A stretch of DNA of 64,000 bases, from positions 186,001-250,000 of the forward strand of contig NZ_UTKY01000076.1 of the NCBI RefSeq assembly GCF_900583165.1, read 5' to 3'. The notes below the pieces were generated by a model, which was given only the letters and a program-made list of their open reading frames with translations, was not told the origin of the DNA and did not search any database. The stretch's first letter is position 1, and every line of letters begins with the position of its first letter. The DNA is from Pseudomonas viridiflava (GTDB lineage Bacteria; Pseudomonadota; Gammaproteobacteria; Pseudomonadales; Pseudomonadaceae). Made by a program: the position numbers and the translations under genes. Below are positions 8,129 to 16,574 of the stretch, in pieces.

Positions 8129-8439
8129 AACTCCCGCGACGCCATGCCCGAAGGCGGCCGCATCCAACTGCAAACCATCATCCGTTGGCTCGACCAACGC
8201 CGCCCGCGCCTACGACCTCGCCAAAGGCGGATGTGGGGTTGCCGGGTGGGATGAAAGGGCGGCAGATGGCGGAGTCGGAGATGGAGTTGAGGCCGTGGTT
8301 GAAGACGTTGTTTATTACGGGGTATGCGGAGAATGCGGTGATGGGGTATGGGCAGTTGGGGGCGGGGATGGGGGTTTTGGTTAAGCCGTTTGCGGGGGAG
8401 GTGCTTGGGGGGAGGGTTAGGGAGTTGTTGTGGAGGTAG
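8129..8439 (+). pseudogene. Remnant of a hybrid histidine kinase / response regulator
   Basis: Two recognisable pieces survive in different frames. At 8129-8178 the frame reads NSRDAMPEGGRIQLQT, the N-box of a histidine kinase ATPase domain. At about 8223-8439, in another frame, it reads DVGLPGGMKGRQMAE...KTLFITGYAENAV...GMGVLVKPF...RVRELL, the phospho-acceptor to C-terminal half of a receiver domain. The rest of the ATPase domain and the first half of the receiver are missing, so this is a deletion plus frameshift relic with no intact product. Confidence 0.72.
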
Positions 8440-8543
8440 GGATGGTGGCTTGTGATGGGATTTCATGCGAAAGATGCCATGGATTAGCGTCTGCTTTTGG
8501 CCCCGAGTGTGTAAAAAACATCAACCGCGCTATCGCTGCCGAA

Positions 8544-8858
8544 TTAAATGTGAAGGAATGCCAACGTTTCAAGGTCAATCTCAGCGTAGCTCCCCAAATC
8601 ACCCTTGTGGAGCCTGATCTTAGAGACCCCAAACTCCGCCTGCAAGAAAGTGACGAGCTGTCTAAGATTGCCCTTGGCATGCGCCGTAGTCGGGCTTACG
8701 ACATTCGCACACCCTGGTTCGTCGTCGTAAGTTCTGATCAAGAACATCTCCCCATCGTTCTGCACGCTGTAATTATGACCACGGTACGCATACCCTAAAT
8801 CGTGGTCGATATCGTCAAAACGGGTAGATTTCACTCTCTTCACAGCAGCATCCAACAT
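8544..8858 (-). CDS. Hypothetical protein, 104 residues
   Basis: This open frame gives a protein-like sequence with mixed polar and hydrophobic segments (YAYRGHNYSVQNDGEMFLIRTYDDEPG, then NLRQLVTFLQAEFGVSKIRLHKGD). I do not recognise the family and see no signal peptide or membrane segment. A 122-codon frame overlaps it on the other strand but has less protein-like composition. There is no strong ribosome binding site, so the call is tentative. It lies between a kinase relic and a DUF6124-like gene in a degraded stretch. Confidence 0.45.
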   Translation of the reverse strand: MLDAAVKRVKSTRFDDIDHDLGYAYRGHNYSVQNDGEMFLIRTYDDEPGCANVVSPTTAHAKGNLRQLVTFLQAEFGVSKIRLHKGDLGSYAEIDLETLAFLHI

Positions 8859-8883
8859 TCGAGTTTAAGAGAAATGGGTAAGG

Positions 8884-8930
8884 AAAAGGGGACGGATATA
8901 TTTTTCAATTGAAGCAATCTGTCCCTTTTT
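8884..8930. repeat. Palindromic element (GGGGACGGAT ... ATCTGTCCC)
   Basis: An imperfect inverted repeat begins AAGGGGACGGATATATTTTT and ends AATCTGTCCCTTTTT. Elements of this form (AAGGGGACGGAT / ATCTGTCCCCTT) recur in many bacterial genomes as mobile palindromes linked to REP-type transposases. No transposase is nearby. Confidence 0.55.
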
Positions 8931-8983
8931 CTGGCACTGCGATTCAGTGACCAATCGAGCTAGTGCTCTGAACGGTCATTGCA

Positions 8984-9223
8984 TTATTCGATGCAGGACA
9001 CCTCACGATCTAGAAGCTTCGCTGTGAGCAGTACGCCTAACTCACTCAATTGATGAATGGCGAGCGCAATGTCGCGTTGTTTGCCGCATAAGTCTTCGGA
9101 GAGGTCGAGCAGCAATGTGCTGACTGAGGCAAACGTTTCATAGCTGTTGGTAATGAGAGCTTCATTGCTTACGTCTGGCGCAACGCAAAACAGAGTTGTC
9201 GAATCCGATGAACCTTCAAACAT
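8984..9223 (-). CDS. DUF6124 (DUF3077-like) small protein
   Basis: From the ATG whose complement lies at 9221-9223 the product is 79 residues (MFEGSSDSTTLFCVAPDVSNEALITN...). An AGGA about eight bases upstream supports this start over the longer one at 9250. The pattern LFxVxPxVxxEALxxNxxExxAS with a C-terminal helical LGxxQLxELxxLL-like stretch matches a family of small proteins abundant and often multicopy in Pseudomonas. Its function is unknown. It follows sequence littered with relics. Confidence 0.7.
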   Translation of the reverse strand: MFEGSSDSTTLFCVAPDVSNEALITNSYETFASVSTLLLDLSEDLCGKQRDIALAIHQLSELGVLLTAKLLDREVSCIE

Positions 9224-9565
9224 GTTTGCATTCCTGTTTTCGGCCACCATCCCTCAGCTACTAAACAAAAGGGTGGCAGCTGTACGCAGGTTAGTAGACC
9301 GGGGAATCCAAACGAAAGCCGGCGCGCCCGAGGGCGCCCTGCGCACAGCCGCCATCAAGTGCAGACGGGGTTGTCTGACTGATGAAGCTTGTGCACTTTT
9401 GTCTGGATAAACCATCAGGCTACTAAACCCGATCACCGAGAAATTCAGCGACCGCGCAACCTTAGATTCCACCACCCCAGCGCACAAGCCGGCGGATTCT
9501 GGCGCACGCGTAGGCAATCGGGCAAGCCGTTGTCTCGCTTTGGGAATTGTCCTAGGACGTTTCCC
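9224..9565. other. Intergenic stretch without a supported gene
   Basis: The 342 bases between the DUF6124-like gene and the oxidoreductase contain an 87-codon minus-strand frame (9254-9517) with no recognisable domain and no good ribosome binding site. Nothing else was recognised. Confidence 0.5.
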
Positions 9566-10555
9566 TTACACCGTCACCACTACCTTACCCACCTGCTGGT
9601 TCGCTTCCAAAAACCGGTGTGCGTCCTGCACTTGATCCAGCGTAAACGTCTTCGCAATCACCGGCGACAAAGCCCCCGATGCCAGCCCGTCCAGAATGAA
9701 CGACTTGGCCCGTGCCAACACCGCTGGGGCGGCGACGATCTCGGCGTACAAATAGCCCTTGAGCGTCAAACATTTGCCCAGCACGGTAAACAACGGAAAT
9801 GGCGTCGGCTCTGAACTCAGCGCGCCGTATTCCAGCAATATCCCGCCCTTGGCCATGCTTTGGGTGAGGGCTGCAAAGCCCGGCCCGCCGATGGGGTCGA
9901 ACACGACGCGGGCGCCTTGGTCGTGGGTGAGTGCCATTACGCGTTCCACCAGGTCTTCTTCGTCGCTGACGATGACGTGGGCCGCGCCGGCATCGAGCAA
10001 GGCTTGTTTTTTCGCGGCGGTGCGGGTGACGGCGATGGCGGTGGCGCCGACGCTGCGGGCGATTTGGAAGGCGGCGAGGCCCACGCTGCTGGAGGCGGCG
10101 GTGACGATTACGAAGTCGCCTTGGGTGAGTTTGGCTTGTTCCACGAGGGCGCCCCAGGCGGTGACGTATTGCATCCATGAAGCGGCGGCTTGGACGAAGC
10201 TGAGGGTTTGCGGGTGTTTGACGGTGAGGTGCGCGGGCACGTTGGCCACTTCGCCGTAAGTGCCCCAGCGGGCGATGTCTAGCGGTGGGATGACGCTGAC
10301 GGCGTCGCCTGCTTGCAGGTCAGTGACGTTGGCGCCGACTGCGATTACCACGCCGGCGGCTTCGTAGCCCAGGCGGCTGGGGAATTCGGCTTCTTGCAGG
10401 TAGGCGTGGTTGCGGAACATCACTTCGGCGCGGTTGAGGCCGAAGGCTTTGACGTCGATTTGCACTTCATCGGCGGCGGGGGCCGGTACGTCGATGTCTT
10501 CCAGTTTCAAGACACTGGCGTCGCCGTATGCGTGAATCCTGACTATGCGTGCCAT
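9566..10555 (-). CDS. Zinc-dependent alcohol dehydrogenase family / quinone oxidoreductase-like
   Basis: The 329-residue protein has the medium-chain dehydrogenase layout: a GroES-like N-terminal domain (GLNRAEVMFRNHAYL, GYEAAGVV) and a Rossmann domain (VIVTAASSSVGLAAFQIARSVGA). The cysteine and histidine ligands of zinc alcohol dehydrogenases are not evident, which favours the NADPH:quinone reductase branch. The AASSSVG loop resembles that branch. It is probably a cytosolic NAD(P)H-dependent reductase of unsaturated carbonyls or quinones; the substrate is unknown. It appears monocistronic. Confidence 0.85.
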   Translation of the reverse strand: MARIVRIHAYGDASVLKLEDIDVPAPAADEVQIDVKAFGLNRAEVMFRNHAYLQEAEFPSRLGYEAAGVVIAVGANVTDLQAGDAVSVIPPLDIARWGTYGEVANVPAHLTVKHPQTLSFVQAAASWMQYVTAWGALVEQAKLTQGDFVIVTAASSSVGLAAFQIARSVGATAIAVTRTAAKKQALLDAGAAHVIVSDEEDLVERVMALTHDQGARVVFDPIGGPGFAALTQSMAKGGILLEYGALSSEPTPFPLFTVLGKCLTLKGYLYAEIVAAPAVLARAKSFILDGLASGALSPVIAKTFTLDQVQDAHRFLEANQQVGKVVVTV

Positions 10556-10846
10556 GGTGTTGAGCCTCGGGGGTGGTGATTGAGGCGTTCCATACTAAGC
10601 GCAATGCAGCGCGTTTAGGGCATTGCTGTAGGCCTTGATGCCCTTGCCGCACACTCGCCTCGCCATGTTGTAGAGACGGGTCAGTTGGTCATCGTGCCCA
10701 GTCACACCGTGCAGGACAGTACCGCCGATGAAGCCTGGTTCATGCAGCGGGCCGAACAGCTCGGCCGGGTGCCGGAGCGCAATGCGGGCATAGGTCACTC
10801 GTTTGCGCGTTGTCGACGGATTTATCCGCAATCCGTCCCACCCCTA
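10556..10846. other. Intergenic stretch with an unrecognised 78-codon frame
   Basis: The 291 bases between two minus-strand genes contain one minus-strand frame (10595-10831) that includes HDDQLTRLYNMARRVCGKG. It looks mildly protein-like but matches no family I recognise, and it may be a fragment of a lost gene. Confidence 0.35.
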
Positions 10847-12001
10847 TCAATTTACCAACGTCCCCGCCGCACGCTTTTTGGCGCGCAATGCCAGGCATCG
10901 ATCATTCTCAATCGTGAACGCCTGGTTCGGTGTGTCGTTGGCGTGGGTCAGGCGCACGACGCGGATGGTGGAGCGCATGTCTTCGGCGTCTTGGCCCGTG
11001 AGGCCGCGGGCGTCCACCAGGATTTGCTCGGCGCGTTCGATCGACATTCCTTGGTTGTTGGCGTCGGTCGCGACTTTGTTCATGGCGGCGTATTTGTAGC
11101 AGAACTGCGCGTCTTCATAGCGCTGGTTGTCGCGGGTGACTTGTTCGGGTGTGCGGGCGGCGAGGGCTTGTTGGCGGGCGGCTTCGGCGCTTTGGGCTTT
11201 GCGGGCTTTTTCTTCACGGGCGGCGATTTGCTCGGCACGAATTTTTGCCTCGCGGGCGTCCTCGGCAGCTTGGTAGGCCTTGTCTCGTTCGGCTTTGCGC
11301 GCCCAGGCCTGGCGGTCGATTTCGGCGCGGCGGGCCTCTTCGGCGCTTTGTTCGGCGTTGGCTTGAATGCGGTGTTGGCTGAGGCGCGCATTGCTGACGA
11401 TGTAGGGTTGTTCTGTTTGCAGGGCTTCGAGGAATTCCTTGAACGCGGCGGTTTGTTTGCGTGTGCTGGAGCTGTCGCACATCTTCATGAGGATGCCGAG
11501 GTCTTGGGCCAGGAAGTGTTTGGACACGTTGGCGATTTCGGTGAGTTGGGCGGGGTCGTTGCGCTGCACGAGCAAGTCGGGCGCGATGATGCGCAGCAGG
11601 TGACCTGTCGTGGACGGGTAGAGGAAGGTGCTGGCCACGGCGCAGGTCTCGGCAGTGGCGGTAAAGTTTTTGCGCTGTATCTGCTCAATGGCTGAGGCGC
11701 GGTAGTTTTCGATGTTTTTAAGTTGCAGGGTGTCGGTTTCGTAAAGCTTGACGGGCACGCCCATGTCTTTTTCCAGCACGTCGGCGTAAATGCGCGCGAG
11801 GCGGTGGATGATTTCGAAGTTGTCGGCGTTTTGTTTAGTGGCGAGCAGCGCAGCGTAACGGTATTTACCGACGTCGGTGAGGCTGGTTTTCAGGGCGGCG
11901 AAGTTGTTGCGGTCGGAGCTGTAGAGACCGGCGCTGACAAAGCCTGGCAGAGTGGAGATAAGCAGCAGGCTGGCGGCGAGCAGTGTTTTGAATGATGGCA
12001 T
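10847..12001 (-). CDS. Hypothetical secreted protein with coiled-coil region
   Basis: The start is placed at the ATG complementary to 11999-12001 (MPSFKTLLAASLLLISTLPGFVSAG), which gives a clean Sec signal peptide with an AxA-like cleavage site near residue 23 and a 384-residue protein. The upstream in-frame start at 12136 would bury the signal peptide. Residues about 240-310 are highly charged and Ala/Glu/Arg-rich (SAEEARRAEIDRQAWARKAERD), a probable long coiled coil. The flanks have scattered cysteines. I do not recognise the family. A periplasmic structural or scaffolding role is a guess. Confidence 0.68.
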   Translation of the reverse strand: MPSFKTLLAASLLLISTLPGFVSAGLYSSDRNNFAALKTSLTDVGKYRYAALLATKQNADNFEIIHRLARIYADVLEKDMGVPVKLYETDTLQLKNIENYRASAIEQIQRKNFTATAETCAVASTFLYPSTTGHLLRIIAPDLLVQRNDPAQLTEIANVSKHFLAQDLGILMKMCDSSSTRKQTAAFKEFLEALQTEQPYIVSNARLSQHRIQANAEQSAEEARRAEIDRQAWARKAERDKAYQAAEDAREAKIRAEQIAAREEKARKAQSAEAARQQALAARTPEQVTRDNQRYEDAQFCYKYAAMNKVATDANNQGMSIERAEQILVDARGLTGQDAEDMRSTIRVVRLTHANDTPNQAFTIENDRCLALRAKKRAAGTLVN

Positions 12002-12151
12002 TGCCGGTCCCTGGTCTTGATTTAGGTAATTTACCGGGGGCTCCCCGGTGCTGCATGATAGTGAAATGCCATGACACAAGGTAGTGGGCGTTAAAGCTTG
12101 CCCGACCACCGTCGATAACCTGATTGAACCCAACAATCATGGACCGATTAA

Positions 12152-12862
12152 ATGGCTCTCTCCGTTAGCGCTTCCTATCTTGCGCCCGCAACGACCGCCC
12201 TCACGCCCGCCGAGCAAAAGCTCAACGCCCAGCCGCTGACGGATTCGGCCACGCAAGCCCTGGCCAGCGCAGGCCCGGCGGCGATCTACCATCCCAGTGC
12301 GCCCGTCGACGCAATGCAGCCAGGCCCAAAAGCCATCGACACTTGGGTGGGCCGCGACCAGTCGCAAGACTTCCCTCGGCTGGCCCAGCTCGCGGCAGGC
12401 GCCCAGAGTGTTTTGAAGGGCGCTTTCGAGGCCTTTGAGGCAACGCTGTCGACCACCCAGCCGGATCTGGTCGGGGCCAAGTACGGGTTTACCGTGGAGG
12501 CCGATGGGCGGTTGAAGGTGTTGGATACAGCGGGTGAGTTGAGCCGTTCGGCGATTGAGCGGCTGACGACGTTACTCAATCAAAACAGCAGTCTCAAATC
12601 GGCAGCGGTGGCGTTTCGGGATGCTTCCATCGACATGGTCGACGCGGATTCACCCTGGACGGGGAGCTACATGGGCTTTTACAGCCTGACTAACGAGAAC
12701 TTTGCCAACACGATAGACCTGGCGCCGCTGCTCAAACCCTGGGGCTCGATGTCGCCGCAGGAGTCTTCCAACGGACTGTTTATCAATCAACTGGCGCACA
12801 AGGGCGAGCGGGCGACGCAGCAGACGGAGTTGGCGATGTATGCGCGGCGGGGGATTGCTTAG
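12152..12862 (+). CDS. Hypothetical protein, 236 residues
   Basis: The protein starts MALSVSASYLAPATTALTPAEQK and has no signal peptide or membrane segment. The first 50 residues are Ala/Pro/Ser-rich and look disordered, followed by a helical middle (AQSVLKGAFEAFEATLS) and a segment with aromatic clusters (SPWTGSYMGFYSLTNENF). I do not recognise a family. It is divergent from the secreted coiled-coil protein and about 100 bases upstream of a small gene on the same strand, so the two may be co-expressed. Confidence 0.6.
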   Translation: MALSVSASYLAPATTALTPAEQKLNAQPLTDSATQALASAGPAAIYHPSAPVDAMQPGPKAIDTWVGRDQSQDFPRLAQLAAGAQSVLKGAFEAFEATLSTTQPDLVGAKYGFTVEADGRLKVLDTAGELSRSAIERLTTLLNQNSSLKSAAVAFRDASIDMVDADSPWTGSYMGFYSLTNENFANTIDLAPLLKPWGSMSPQESSNGLFINQLAHKGERATQQTELAMYARRGIA

Positions 12863-12958
12863 GGGAGATAATTCCCAAGGCAGTGGGCAGATAGGTCTAC
12901 CATGCCCCCCCGGCAGTGGTTTCACGCGCTACCGATCATTTTCTTAAAAGGTATCGCC

Positions 12959-13192
12959 ATGTCCATCGACCAAATCAGCCTGCCAAAAGGCGTAGGCCCT
13001 CACGCTACCAAATTGCTCGACGCCATCACCGGCGCGGGCACCCACGAAGACCTCAACCGCGCGGGCGGCAAGGCTGAAGGGTTTGTGTTGGGGCTGGAGG
13101 CTGCCAAGGCGATCAAGAGCCAGGTCGCCGAGTCGCTGTATGTGGCGTATGACGATGCGGCAAGCCATCGGGCCAGTGAGCTCAACGGCTAG
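12959..13192 (+). CDS. Small hypothetical protein, 77 residues
   Basis: The ATG at 12959 follows an AAAAGG ribosome binding site and gives MSIDQISLPKGVGPHATKLLDAITGAG..., a soluble, helix-rich protein ending ASHRASELNG. The longer start at 12902 lacks a ribosome binding site. I do not recognise the family; nothing suggests export. It ends just before a REPIN. Confidence 0.55.
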   Translation: MSIDQISLPKGVGPHATKLLDAITGAGTHEDLNRAGGKAEGFVLGLEAAKAIKSQVAESLYVAYDDAASHRASELNG

Positions 13193-13202
13193 GCATATTG
13201 AC

Positions 13203-13355
13203 TGTGGTGAGCGGGCTTGGTGTGGTGAGCGGGCTTGCCCCGCGCTGGGCTGCGAAGCAGCCCCAATAAGAACGCCGCGTTGTGTCAGACACTCTGCGGT
13301 GTAAGGTTTTAGGGCGGCTTCGCCACCCAGCGCGTGGCAAGCCCGCTCACCACAG
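13203..13355. repeat. REPIN, GTGAGCGGGCTTGCCC type
   Basis: Inverted copies of TGGTGAGCGGGCTTG...CGCTGGG (13221 onward) and its complement (CCCAGCGCGTGGCAAGCCCGCTCACCACA, ending 13355) bracket about 80 bases. The core matches the GII group described in P. fluorescens SBW25. The left end carries a second, tandem partial copy of TGTGGTGAGCGGGCTTG (13203-13219). Confidence 0.85.
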
Positions 13356-13372
13356 AAGCCGTGTTATGCCTA

Positions 13373-13987
13373 TCAGAAGGCTTGGTTCACGCTGACGCCG
13401 CGCATGATCGAAAACCGTGGATCAATCAGCTTCAACCCTTGCTCACCTTTAATGCGCCCCACGGTCACGTGGTAGGTCTTCGGCGCTTCGGAAAGGTTCT
13501 CTGCATGCCGCGCCAGCTTTTCAATCGACGGGGTTTTGGCCCAGGCGGCGACGGGCTTTTGGCGGATGTCGACGGTCACTAGCCACGATTTTTCCACGGC
13601 AGGGCCCATCTGTTGGGTGTTGACCTCGGTGTTTTGGACCTTGGCGATTTCATAGCCCTCGGCGTAGCAAAACCCGCCGCTCGCTTGCACGTAGGCGGCC
13701 TGGCCGGGTTCGGTGAGGGTGTAGGTCTTGTCGTTTTTGCTCAGCAGGCCGGCGTCCACCAGGGCGTCGAAGGCCGGTGCGTTGGCGCTGGAGGTGCCGC
13801 TGCTGAAGCTGCTGCTCAGGGTCACTGGGAAGTTTTTGAACATTGGCGCGCTGACGCAGGAGGCGCCTTGCAGCTGGGGCTGCAGGGCGGCTTGGATATC
13901 GGCGTCCGAAGGCTTTTCGCTACAGGCGGTGAGCAGCAGGGCGCTGGTGGCGAGGGCGAGGGTGCTGGCGAGTTTTTTCAGTGGCAT
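13373..13987 (-). CDS. Hypothetical lipoprotein
   Basis: The start is placed at the ATG complementary to 13985-13987 (MPLKKLASTLALATSALLLTACSEK), which yields a textbook lipoprotein signal peptide with lipobox LTAC and a 204-residue product. The mature region has repeated polar segments and no membrane helix, so it is probably an envelope lipoprotein. I do not recognise the family. It lies 23 bases downstream of another minus-strand secreted protein, so the two are probably co-transcribed and may act together. Confidence 0.72.
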   Translation of the reverse strand: MPLKKLASTLALATSALLLTACSEKPSDADIQAALQPQLQGASCVSAPMFKNFPVTLSSSFSSGTSSANAPAFDALVDAGLLSKNDKTYTLTEPGQAAYVQASGGFCYAEGYEIAKVQNTEVNTQQMGPAVEKSWLVTVDIRQKPVAAWAKTPSIEKLARHAENLSEAPKTYHVTVGRIKGEQGLKLIDPRFSIMRGVSVNQAF

Positions 13988-14010
13988 GGTCGTGTCCTTG
14001 ATCGTGGGTG

Positions 14011-15270
14011 TTAGCGCACAACTTTCAGCGCGATGTACTGGTACACCGAGGGGGTTGAGTCGGATACCGAGTCGAGGGTCAGTGAAATCCCCAGGTCCTC
14101 GATAAACGCGCGGGTGGTTTTGTAATAGCCCTGGTCGCATTGCAGTGGGATGGCATCACCGGTCAGCTCGGCAAAGACTTGTTTGGCTGGATAGCGCTTG
14201 CCAACCTTGCAGCTCATGACCGTCTCTTGGGGTTTGCCGTTGGCCTTGGCCGGCACATTGACCAGGCTCAGGCGGGCGCTGAGGGTTTGGCCGGGGGCCC
14301 AGCTTGACGGCACGCTGACGTCGGCCTGTTGGGTGAGGGCGACGGTTTCATCGCCGATGCCGTGCATCCTGGCTTTGGCCTGGATGAGGTCGGCGACGGT
14401 CAGGCGTTCGACGTGAAAGGTTGGGCTGTAGATTTCGTTGCTCTTGAGCAGGCCGCCGTCGGCGGTGTACTCGACCGTGATCGGCCGCACCTTGCCGGCC
14501 GGGCTGTTTTTGTCGACGTAGGTGTAGCTCAAGGTCTTGAACTTGGGCTGCAGCAGCGGTGCGTTGAGCTGGGTGAGCACGCCGGGCGGCACGGTCACGC
14601 TGTCGATAGGGGTTTCTGGCCGTTGGGTGGGGTAGTCGGCCGGGGCAATGTCGGGACGCAGTTGCACGAGCATCGCGGCATTGACGGCGCCTTGCAGCGA
14701 GCAGCTGATTCGCGACTGTTTGCCCTGTTTGCCTTCGGGTTCCACCAGCAACACGCGCTCGACTTTTTTAGTGCCGGGCGCGGTGCCCGGTTGGGGCACG
14801 ATCAGGTGCCAGCCATCGTCGAGCTTGAGTTCACTGCGCACATAGGCGCCGTCCACGCTCAGCAATGCGTTCGGTTGCGTCATCAGCGGTGCGAGGTGCT
14901 TGGCGACTTCATCAATGCCGCCTTCAACGATAAAGCCCCAGTAATAGTAGTGGCCCAATTGGCCGAGGTCGGTGCTCTCGTCGACATAAGACAGCAGCTT
15001 TAAACCGGCAATCGGTGGGGCGCTGACCGGCACGGTATTCGCGTCGCTGTCGCCACGGTTTTCAACCGCAATCCAAGTGGTGGATTTGTCGTGCTGGAGT
15101 GGCGCGTAGGCTTTCCAGGCTTCACGGTGGGTATTGAGGCTGCTGAAAAAACTCGCATCGCACTGGGTGAATGCCTTGAGCGTGTCGGTCAGGGCGGCGT
15201 CGCTGGCGTGGGTGATGGCCGGCGCGCACAGGGCGCAGGCGAGCAGGGCGGCGGGGAACGGCAATTTCAT
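14011..15270 (-). CDS. Hypothetical periplasmic protein
   Basis: The 419-residue protein has a Sec signal peptide (MKLPFPAALLACALCAPAITHA) with cleavage after AxA, and no later membrane segment. It contains a few cysteines (FTQCDASFF, SCSLQG, MSCKVG, LQCDQG) that could pair in the periplasm. No enzymatic motif is evident and the family is not recognised. It is the first gene of a two-gene unit with the downstream lipoprotein. Confidence 0.72.
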   Translation of the reverse strand: MKLPFPAALLACALCAPAITHASDAALTDTLKAFTQCDASFFSSLNTHREAWKAYAPLQHDKSTTWIAVENRGDSDANTVPVSAPPIAGLKLLSYVDESTDLGQLGHYYYWGFIVEGGIDEVAKHLAPLMTQPNALLSVDGAYVRSELKLDDGWHLIVPQPGTAPGTKKVERVLLVEPEGKQGKQSRISCSLQGAVNAAMLVQLRPDIAPADYPTQRPETPIDSVTVPPGVLTQLNAPLLQPKFKTLSYTYVDKNSPAGKVRPITVEYTADGGLLKSNEIYSPTFHVERLTVADLIQAKARMHGIGDETVALTQQADVSVPSSWAPGQTLSARLSLVNVPAKANGKPQETVMSCKVGKRYPAKQVFAELTGDAIPLQCDQGYYKTTRAFIEDLGISLTLDSVSDSTPSVYQYIALKVVR

Positions 15271-15398
15271 GGGAGAGACTTCCTTATCCGAATGCGAGGG
15301 TGCGGCGGGGGCATTATCCAGAAGTGGGGCGTTGGGCTCCAGTTGCTTGCTGCGTGATGTGTCCTTAGGCTACTTGGACTGACACCGAAGGAGCGCCC

Positions 15399-15962
15399 AT
15401 GACATTGACCGTCGATAGCTTGCTTGAACTGGCAATGGCCAATCCCATCAATGCCGAGATCACTGCGCGCCTGCCTGAGCTGGGGGTGGACCAGTGTTTT
15501 TTGACGGCGGGTTGTCTGTTTCAGGCGGTGTGGAATCATCAGTCGGGTTTGCCGGCCGATCAGGGCGTGAAGGATTACGACGTTTTCTACTTTGATACCG
15601 ACTTGTCCTACGAGGCAGAGGATGCAGTGATCCAAGCAGCTGACGCGTTGTTCCAGGACTTGGGGGTGAATGTCGAGGTGAAGAACCAGGCGCGGGTGCA
15701 CCTTTGGTATGGGCAGCGGTTTGGGCGGCCTTATCCGCAATTGCACACGGCCAGGCAGGGGATTGATCGGTATTTGGTGGCGGGCACCTGCATCGGGTTG
15801 GAAGTGGCGACGGGCGAGGTGTATGCGCCGTATGGGTTGGATGATGTGGAGCAGGGTGTGCTGCGGATCAACCCGCTGCATCCGGAACGGGCGTTGTTTG
15901 AGCAGAAGGCACGGAGTTATCAGACGCGTTGGCCTTGGTTGAGGATTGTCGAACCTGGCTAG
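15399..15962 (+). CDS. Nucleotidyltransferase-family protein
   Basis: The 187-residue protein has the pattern of the small nucleotidyltransferase-like family PF06042: FLTAGCLFQAVWNHQSG, then KDYDVFYFDTDLS, whose D-x-D-like residues could bind metal, and a C-terminal PLHPERALFEQKARSYQTRWPWL segment. Family members are cytoplasmic and their substrates are undefined. An AAGGAGCG ribosome binding site precedes the ATG. No operon partner is evident. Confidence 0.7.
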   Translation: MTLTVDSLLELAMANPINAEITARLPELGVDQCFLTAGCLFQAVWNHQSGLPADQGVKDYDVFYFDTDLSYEAEDAVIQAADALFQDLGVNVEVKNQARVHLWYGQRFGRPYPQLHTARQGIDRYLVAGTCIGLEVATGEVYAPYGLDDVEQGVLRINPLHPERALFEQKARSYQTRWPWLRIVEPG

Positions 15963-15996
15963 CATAAGTGGCGATGCGGGTACGGTGCTCGGCAGT

Positions 15997-16053
15997 TGAT
16001 GCGCGGCGATCCCTTCGCAGCCTCGCTAAAGCTCGACAGCTCCCACATTTGAT
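15997..16053. repeat. Degenerate palindromic intergenic repeat
   Basis: The sequence around CTTCGCAGCCTCGCTAAAGC followed by TCGACAGCTCCCACATTT resembles a decayed REP-type element found in Pseudomonas intergenic regions. The second arm is not clearly present. Confidence 0.35.
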
Positions 16054-16133
16054 CGCATTGCTTGCAAGGTCGGCAGTGAACTTTTACCTACCAGTCACAC
16101 CTCCAAGCTAAAACATCCAGCCAAGGACCGACC

Positions 16134-16574
16134 ATGACCTTCTTTATCTTCTTGCTCGCCTGCGCCGCCGCTGCCAGCACTGGCATTATTTTCAAGCCCG
16201 GTGCCTGGTACGAATCCCTCGTCAAACCCAGCTTCACCCCACCCAATTGGTTGTTTCCGGTCGCGTGGACGATTATCTACCTGCTGCTGGCCTGGGCCGG
16301 TTACCGCCTCAGCCTGATCCCCGGCAGCCAAACCGTGCTGGCGCTGTGGGCCGCGCAGATTGCGTTGAATACCTTGTGGACCCCGGTGTTTTTCGGCGCC
16401 CATCGCCTCCTGGCGGGGATGATCATTCTCGCGGTGCTGTGGCTCACGGTTGCGGCGATGGTGGTGTTGGCCGTGCGCCTGGACCTAATCACCGGCTTGA
16501 TCCTGTTCCCTTATCTTGCGTGGCTGTGCGTGGCGGCGGCGTTGAATTTCTCGATCCTGCGGAATAACCGTTGA
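16134..16574 (+). CDS. tspO: TspO/MBR (tryptophan-rich sensory) family protein
   Basis: The 146-residue membrane protein has five hydrophobic segments and the family signature KPSFTPPNWLFPVAWTIIYLL followed by conserved aromatic residues (LWAAQIALNTLWTPVFFGA). TspO proteins bind tetrapyrroles and are linked to stress and porphyrin regulation. An AAGGA precedes the ATG. Its TGA stop shares one base with the ATG of the next gene, so translational coupling with the esterase is likely. The protein-family assignment is strong; the physiological ligand here is unknown. Confidence 0.88.
   Translation: MTFFIFLLACAAAASTGIIFKPGAWYESLVKPSFTPPNWLFPVAWTIIYLLLAWAGYRLSLIPGSQTVLALWAAQIALNTLWTPVFFGAHRLLAGMIILAVLWLTVAAMVVLAVRLDLITGLILFPYLAWLCVAAALNFSILRNNR

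Noticed and set aside
9254..9517. 87-codon minus-strand frame upstream of the DUF6124-like gene
   Set aside because: Arg/Ser/Ala-rich translation without family features or ribosome binding site; reported only as intergenic content.
10685..11695. Long + frame opposite the secreted coiled-coil protein
   Set aside because: Gly/Val/Phe-rich antisense of the minus-strand gene, which has a signal peptide and coherent composition.
13203..13355. Possible CRISPR or integration site at REP-type repeats
   Set aside because: The repeats are inverted palindromic pairs with few copies per locus and no regular spacers or cas genes.
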